Source of the DNA: an uncultured Pseudomonadota bacterium
Lineage (GTDB): Bacteria; Pseudomonadota; Alphaproteobacteria; Rs-D84
NCBI GenBank assembly: GCA_947169505.1
Contig: CAMVPZ010000031.1
Coordinates: 1 to 8,995, forward strand
DNA length: 8,995 nucleotides
Direction: 5' to 3'
Shown here: in pieces, positions 5,135 through 8,995 of the stretch
Layout: each line of letters starts with the position of its first letter
How positions within the stretch are numbered: the stretch's first letter is position 1
The notes under the pieces: generated by a model
Told to the model about the DNA's origin: nothing
The model's input: the letters and a program-made list of their open reading frames with translations, nothing else
Database searches by the model: none
Position numbers and translations under genes: made by a program

Positions 5135-6915
5135 AATTATCTAATTCGTCTTTTTTGTGTTTAGACATTGGAACATACGGTGTACGTGGATTGGCACATT
5201 GTATACGGGATGCAAAAATAATTAATTCTGCAACATATTTTGTAAAAAATTCGAATACAATATTTGCTTTGAAAAGTGTTATTGACGAATTAGAACGTGA
5301 ATTAAACACACATTTTAATTCTGCATTTATAACTGGAAATTTTGGTGAAATGGAATTTCGCACTTTCACAGACACAATAAATTGGCGTGATGAACATAAA
5401 ATATCTGATTTAGATTTAAAACATCAAATTGCCAAAATTCCACACATTGACGGATTTTATTCTATGCATATAATACCTGTGTTTTATGGAACGTCAAACA
5501 TACAAAACATCAGCAACACACCGATTGGAAATATCGACACACAATTAAAATCTATATTCAGTGTTATTTCATATGAAGAAGAACAAACAAAATACATATC
5601 TGATATATTGCGTCGTGCACACATTCAATCTGGCGGATTTTTTGATTCTACTTTTTTGCAAAATTCAATTTATAAAAAACCAAAAGAACGTGTATTATTT
5701 TTAGATTTGGGTAATGAATTTACAACTGTTTCAATATGGACAATGCGTGGTCCATTATATATGAATAAAATCAAATTTGGACAACGTGATATAACAAAAG
5801 AAATATCAAACCAATTACAAATTGGAATAAACGATGCAGACATGTTAAAAATTTCTGTGGCAAATGCGATGCCAAATGAAATGGACAGATTTACACCGGC
5901 TGATTCATCTGAAAAGTTTGCTTCTTTTTCTCGTGCAGATATAAATGATATATTTATTCCACAATTGACAGAATTAATAAATTCAGTTATTGAACAATCA
6001 CAAAAATATATTGATCAATATAAACCTGAAAAAATCATTTTAACAGGTGGCGGTACATATATAAACAATATCAATACTTTTATTGAACAAAGTTTTAATT
6101 TACCGGTTGAAAACCTTGGCGATGGGGCCAGTCTTAATGCTTTGTCTGAATACATATGGGCGACACATTTGCCAGAACGTAATACATACATACAAAACCA
6201 ACAAAGAATTCAAAATTTCGTTGAAAAAATCACAAAAATTTTCCGCCGTAAAAAACGAAAGGCTAAGGCTAAATTTATTCCAATCATGCCAAGTACTTTA
6301 TGTTTTAATATGAATGACATGACAACGTATACTATGTTTGCATCGGCGGGAATTTCAATGATACATGTTGATATAATGGACGGATTTTATGTTGACAGAA
6401 TTGCGGGCGGAATTGAAGAATTATCAAACATAAGAACAAAAACAAAATCTCATTTACATGTACATTTAATGACAGAAAGCCCATCTGTTTGGGCACGTGA
6501 TGCAATCAATGCAGGTGCAGACACTGTGATAATTTCTACAAATACATCTGGGGTTATGGATGCCATAAACATAATTAAATCTGCCGGAAAAAGATGCGGC
6601 ATCGCATTAAATCCTGATTCAAACATTGAAATATTAAAACCTGTATTACAACAAATAGATGAAATAATGGTTATGGCTGTAAAACCGGGTGCAGCGGGTC
6701 AACAATTTGATGAACGTGCGCTTCAAAAAATAAAAATATTAAATTACACCAGAAAAAAACACGGGTTAAAGTATTTAATAAGTGTTGATGGTGGAATAAA
6801 TCCAGATACTGCTAAACTTTGTTGGAATGCGGGCGCAGATTTATTGGTCAGTGGTTCTTATCTTGCAAAATCTCCAGATTTTAGATTAGCAGTGCAAAGT
6901 TTATTGAATCATTAA
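5131..6915 (+). CDS. ftsA-rpe: FtsA fused to ribulose-phosphate 3-epimerase (FtsA-Rpe bifunctional protein)
   Basis: One 594-aa frame encodes two complete proteins. Residues 1-381 are FtsA, the actin-like anchor that ties FtsZ filaments to the membrane. Its parts are phosphate-1 (LDIGTYGVRGL, 11-21), a 1C domain around SMHIIPVFYG, phosphate-2 (LDLGNEFTTVSIW from 191), the adenosine motif TGGGTYI (305-311), and an amphipathic membrane-targeting helix FVEKITKIF (363-371) with a basic run to 381. Residues 382-594 are Rpe, a TIM barrel that interconverts ribulose-5-phosphate and xylulose-5-phosphate. The metal ligands and acid/base pair are present: His412 and Asp414 (HVDIMDG), His445 (HVHLM) and Asp553 (VDGGI), plus Ser388 and phosphate-loop glycines (KPGAAGQ, SGS). 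The family's NPG-FGG loop reads KPG-AAG. The barrel's first strand (FIPIM) lies upstream of Met386, so a separate start there would clip it. Domain identities are strong; joint function is inferred. Confidence 0.9.
   Translation: MKLSNSSFLCLDIGTYGVRGLAHCIRDAKIINSATYFVKNSNTIFALKSVIDELERELNTHFNSAFITGNFGEMEFRTFTDTINWRDEHKISDLDLKHQIAKIPHIDGFYSMHIIPVFYGTSNIQNISNTPIGNIDTQLKSIFSVISYEEEQTKYISDILRRAHIQSGGFFDSTFLQNSIYKKPKERVLFLDLGNEFTTVSIWTMRGPLYMNKIKFGQRDITKEISNQLQIGINDADMLKISVANAMPNEMDRFTPADSSEKFASFSRADINDIFIPQLTELINSVIEQSQKYIDQYKPEKIILTGGGTYINNINTFIEQSFNLPVENLGDGASLNALSEYIWATHLPERNTYIQNQQRIQNFVEKITKIFRRKKRKAKAKFIPIMPSTLCFNMNDMTTYTMFASAGISMIHVDIMDGFYVDRIAGGIEELSNIRTKTKSHLHVHLMTESPSVWARDAINAGADTVIISTNTSGVMDAINIIKSAGKRCGIALNPDSNIEILKPVLQQIDEIMVMAVKPGAAGQQFDERALQKIKILNYTRKKHGLKYLISVDGGINPDTAKLCWNAGADLLVSGSYLAKSPDFRLAVQSLLNH
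6250..6272 (+). repeat. FtsA/Rpe joint: A6 run and tandem GGCTAA with out-of-frame stops
   Basis: At the domain boundary there is an A6 run (6250-6255) followed by two direct copies of GGCTAA (6261-6272). In the ftsA-rpe frame these read K-A-K-A-K. In the -1 frame they read G-stop-G-stop, with TAA at 6264-6266 and 6270-6272. A single extra A in the run, or a -1 slip there, would end FtsA as FRRKKTKG at 378 residues, a normal place for FtsA to stop just after its membrane helix. Confidence 0.7.
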
Positions 6916-7305
6916 TTTACGTCCCAATCCATGTTGTGTTATATAAACATGAATGGTATTTTTTGGTAAAACATCTTTTGCAATTTCAGGCCATTCAATC
7001 AGTGTAATATCGTTATCAATTGCGTGTTTTAAACCGATTTCTTCCAATTCAGAAACATCGCCTATTCTGTATAAATCAAAATGCGAAATCCCGTCATAAT
7101 TTTGCACCAATGTAAATGTAGGACTTGGTACCACAGTATCTTTCCCACGCAAAGTTTTAATTATTTCACGTGCAATTTCGCTTTTACCCATACCCAAATC
7201 ACCATGCAAAGCAACCGTCACTGGCGCATGTAAAGTCTTTGCAAAATCTCTTGCCCATTTATGCGTTTCTTCTAAATTATTCAAAATAAAAATTTTTTCA
7301 TTCAT
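6901..7305 (-). CDS. tsaE: tRNA threonylcarbamoyladenosine biosynthesis ATPase TsaE
   Basis: TsaE (YjeE) is the P-loop ATPase that works with TsaB and TsaD to make t6A37 on ANN-decoding tRNAs. Counting from the chosen start, Walker A GDLGMGKS is at 35-42 (the family usually has GDLGAGKT). The switch motif PSPTFTLVQ is at 60-68, HFDLYR at 75-80 and IEWPE at 103-107; all are hallmark positions. I chose the ATG at 7305, giving 134 aa. It lies 1 nt after the uvrB stop, has GGTGG about 8 nt upstream within the end of uvrB, and gives the expected N-terminus MNEKIFIL. An alternative ATG at 7329 would add eight residues and overlap uvrB by 23 nt. The gene is stand-alone, without the phosphotransferase fusion seen in some alphaproteobacteria. 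Its 3' end overlaps the convergent ftsA-rpe by 15 bp. Confidence 0.93.
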   Translation of the reverse strand: MNEKIFILNNLEETHKWARDFAKTLHAPVTVALHGDLGMGKSEIAREIIKTLRGKDTVVPSPTFTLVQNYDGISHFDLYRIGDVSELEEIGLKHAIDNDITLIEWPEIAKDVLPKNTIHVYITQHGLGRKLMIQ

Positions 7306-7306
7306 T

Positions 7307-8995
7307 TTATTCCACCAATAATAAATCATCTTCTAATTTATGTATCGTATCTCGCAATTCTGCAGCCTTTTCAAATTCAAGATTTTCCGCTGCTTTGCGC
7401 ATACGCTTGTTCAAATCAGCAATTTCTTTACGTAAAGATGCTGCATCCCAAACACCATCTTTATTATAAACAAATTTTTTAGTTTTGTCAGTTTTTTCTG
7501 CTGACGCTTTAACTTCTTCAAACACAGATTTTGAAATAGTTTTTGGTGTTATGTTATGTTCTTTGTTATATTTTTCTTGCTTTGCACGTCTGCGTGCCGT
7601 TTCATCCAGCGCAATCCGCATAGATTCTGTTATCGTATCAGCATATAAAATAACACGACCATTCGCATTTCGTGCCGCACGCCCAATTGTTTGAATTAAC
7701 GAACGTGTTGAACGTAAAAAACCTTCTTTATCAGCATCCATAATTGCAACCAATTCACATTCTGGAACATCTAAACCTTCCCTTAATAAATTAATACCAA
7801 CCAAAACATCATATTTCCCAAGACGTAAATCACGCAATAAATCTATACGTTCCAAAGTTTCTATATCCGAATGTAAATACCGTGCACGAACACCGTTTTC
7901 AACGAAATAATCCGTTAATTGTTCCGCCATTTTTTTCGTTAACGTTGTGACAATTACACGACCACGTGTATTTTTAACTTCGTTTAATAAATCATCAACT
8001 TGGTGTATTGTCGGGCGAACATCACAAATTGGGTCTAATAATCCAGTTGGTCTTATAACTTGTTCACTGACAATGCCATTTGATTGTTCCAATTCCCATT
8101 GAGCAGGCGTAGCCGAAACAAATATTGTTTGTGGGCGTAAATTATCCCATTCTTCAAAAGTAAGCGGTCTATTATCAACACACGAAGGAAGCCGAAAACC
8201 GTATTGTGCCAAAGTCTCTTTGCGTACCCTGTCCCCACGGGACATAGCCCCGATTTGCGGAACAGTCACATGACTTTCATCAATAAATAAAACCGCATCT
8301 TTTGGTAAATATTCAAACAAAGTTGGCGGTGGTTGTCCTGGAAGTCGCCCGGTTAAATATCTTGAATAATTTTCAATACCCCGACAAGTTCCGGTTGTTT
8401 CCATCATTTCTATATCAAAATTCACACGTTCACGTAATCTTTGTTCTTCGACATACTTCATATTATCATGAAAATACTTTAATCTTTCATCTAAATCTTT
8501 TCTTATATTTTCAATTGCTTGCAACACAGACGGCATAGGTGTTGCATAATGCGTATTTGGATAAACAACAATTCTGTCTAATTTGCGTAATTTCCCACCG
8601 GTTAATGTATCAAATTCCCAAATCTCATCTATTTCATCACCAAAAAATGACAATTTCCATGCCCTGTCTTGCGAATGCGATGGGAATATATCCAATGTAT
8701 CACCACGCACACGAAAATCCCCACGTGCAAACCCAACATCATTTCTTTTATATTGAATATCAACCAAAGACCGCATAACATCTTTTTCAGCAATTTTATC
8801 ACCAACATTTAAAACCAATTTCATTTCAGCATACTGTTCCGGCGCACCAATTCCATAAATAGACGATACAGACGAAACCACAATAACATCTTTTTCTTCC
8901 AACATGGCACGTGTCGCACTGTGTCGCATACGATCCAATTGTTCATTAATGGATGCATCTTTATCAATATAAGTGTCGGTTGTTGGAACATATGC
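7307..8995 (-). CDS. uvrB: Excinuclease ABC subunit UvrB (N-terminus beyond window)
   Basis: UvrB is the damage-verifying helicase-like subunit of nucleotide excision repair. The frame is open to the right window edge, giving 562 visible residues beginning AYVPTTDTYIDKDAS, just after the damage-sensing beta-hairpin. About the first 95-100 residues, including Walker A, are outside the window. Visible motifs are FIDESHVTVPQIG (motif II), FVSATPAQWELEQS (III), RPTGLLDP, RVIVTTLTKKMAEQL and YLHSDIETLERIDLLR (IV region), VGINLLREGLDVPE (V) and RSLIQTIGRAARN (VI). A C-terminal UVR domain (LNKRMRKAAENLEFEKAAEL) binds UvrC. All inspected motifs are intact, so the gene looks functional. It ends 1 nt before the tsaE start, which suggests co-transcription. 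Its promoter is not in the window. Confidence 0.98.
   Translation of the reverse strand, partial: AYVPTTDTYIDKDASINEQLDRMRHSATRAMLEEKDVIVVSSVSSIYGIGAPEQYAEMKLVLNVGDKIAEKDVMRSLVDIQYKRNDVGFARGDFRVRGDTLDIFPSHSQDRAWKLSFFGDEIDEIWEFDTLTGGKLRKLDRIVVYPNTHYATPMPSVLQAIENIRKDLDERLKYFHDNMKYVEEQRLRERVNFDIEMMETTGTCRGIENYSRYLTGRLPGQPPPTLFEYLPKDAVLFIDESHVTVPQIGAMSRGDRVRKETLAQYGFRLPSCVDNRPLTFEEWDNLRPQTIFVSATPAQWELEQSNGIVSEQVIRPTGLLDPICDVRPTIHQVDDLLNEVKNTRGRVIVTTLTKKMAEQLTDYFVENGVRARYLHSDIETLERIDLLRDLRLGKYDVLVGINLLREGLDVPECELVAIMDADKEGFLRSTRSLIQTIGRAARNANGRVILYADTITESMRIALDETARRRAKQEKYNKEHNITPKTISKSVFEEVKASAEKTDKTKKFVYNKDGVWDAASLRKEIADLNKRMRKAAENLEFEKAAELRDTIHKLEDDLLLVE

Noticed and set aside
6250..6256. The classical -1 slippery heptamer A AAA AAC
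   Set aside because: The bases are present, but only in a frame not used by ftsA. In the ftsA frame the codons are AAA AAA CGA preceded by T, so the efficient heptamer rule is not met.
6286..6915. An independent rpe gene starting at Met386
   Set aside because: No stop separates it from ftsA in this frame. The nearest SD-like AAGG (6265-6268) is 17 nt away, and starting there would remove the first barrel strand (FIPIM). I cannot exclude it as an internal start, but fusion is the better reading.
7303..7329. A TsaE start at the ATG at 7329
   Set aside because: It would add MIYYWWNK, which has no match to the family N-terminus, and overlap uvrB by 23 nt. The ATG at 7305 has a usable RBS and a family-like start.
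7307..8938. A UvrB start at the TTG at 8938
   Set aside because: The frame stays open to 8995 and the upstream 19 codons (AYVPTTDTYIDKDAS and onward) match conserved UvrB sequence, so the gene is truncated by the window edge and does not start there.
1..8995. CRISPR arrays, tRNA or rRNA genes, insertion sequences or phage genes
   Set aside because: I saw no regularly spaced repeats, no cloverleaf-like sequence, and no transposase, integrase or inverted-repeat ends. The region reads as ordinary densely packed chromosomal genes.

Overview
This is an AT-rich window (GC roughly mid-30s % by eye) from a Gram-negative bacterium. It encodes lipoproteins with lipoboxes, a LolCD-type lipoprotein exporter, a secretin-like outer-membrane lipoprotein, FtsQ/FtsA, TsaE and UvrB. 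The protein style (FtsQ, the LolC/E-type permease, and a small lipoprotein with a C-terminal CM-x-x-RGY motif) suggests an alphaproteobacterium, possibly a reduced or host-associated AT-rich lineage. I cannot place it further from sequence alone. Coding density is very high: no gap exceeds about 75 bp, so there is no gene-free stretch over 300 bases.

Layout. Positions 3948 down to 1 (minus strand) look like one operon from a promoter at about 4004-3975. In transcription order it holds a 107-aa protein of unknown function, a secretin-like lipoprotein, a LolC/E-family permease, the LolD ATPase, and a small membrane protein cut by the left edge. The last four have recognisable or plausible ribosome-binding sites and gaps of 8-36 bp. 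The theme is envelope biogenesis: the Lol pair releases lipoproteins from the inner membrane, and at least one operon product is itself a predicted lipoprotein.

Positions 4024-6915 (plus strand) hold a small lipoprotein, ftsQ, and an unusual 594-aa ORF. In that ORF a complete FtsA is joined in frame to a complete ribulose-phosphate 3-epimerase (Rpe). ftsQ and ftsA-rpe overlap by ATGA. The lipoprotein gene and ftsQ each have a TATAAT box ending exactly 7 nt before the ATG and no Shine-Dalgarno, so both are predicted to be leaderless.

Positions 8995-6901 (minus strand) hold uvrB, which lacks its N-terminus because of the right window edge, followed 1 nt later by tsaE. The 3' end of tsaE overlaps the 3' end of ftsA-rpe by 15 bp (convergent).

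The main item of interest is the FtsA-Rpe fusion. It would physically tie the divisome's membrane anchor to a pentose-phosphate enzyme. The joint carries an A6 run and a tandem GGCTAA repeat with out-of-frame stop codons, so a single-base slip would restore a normal stand-alone FtsA.
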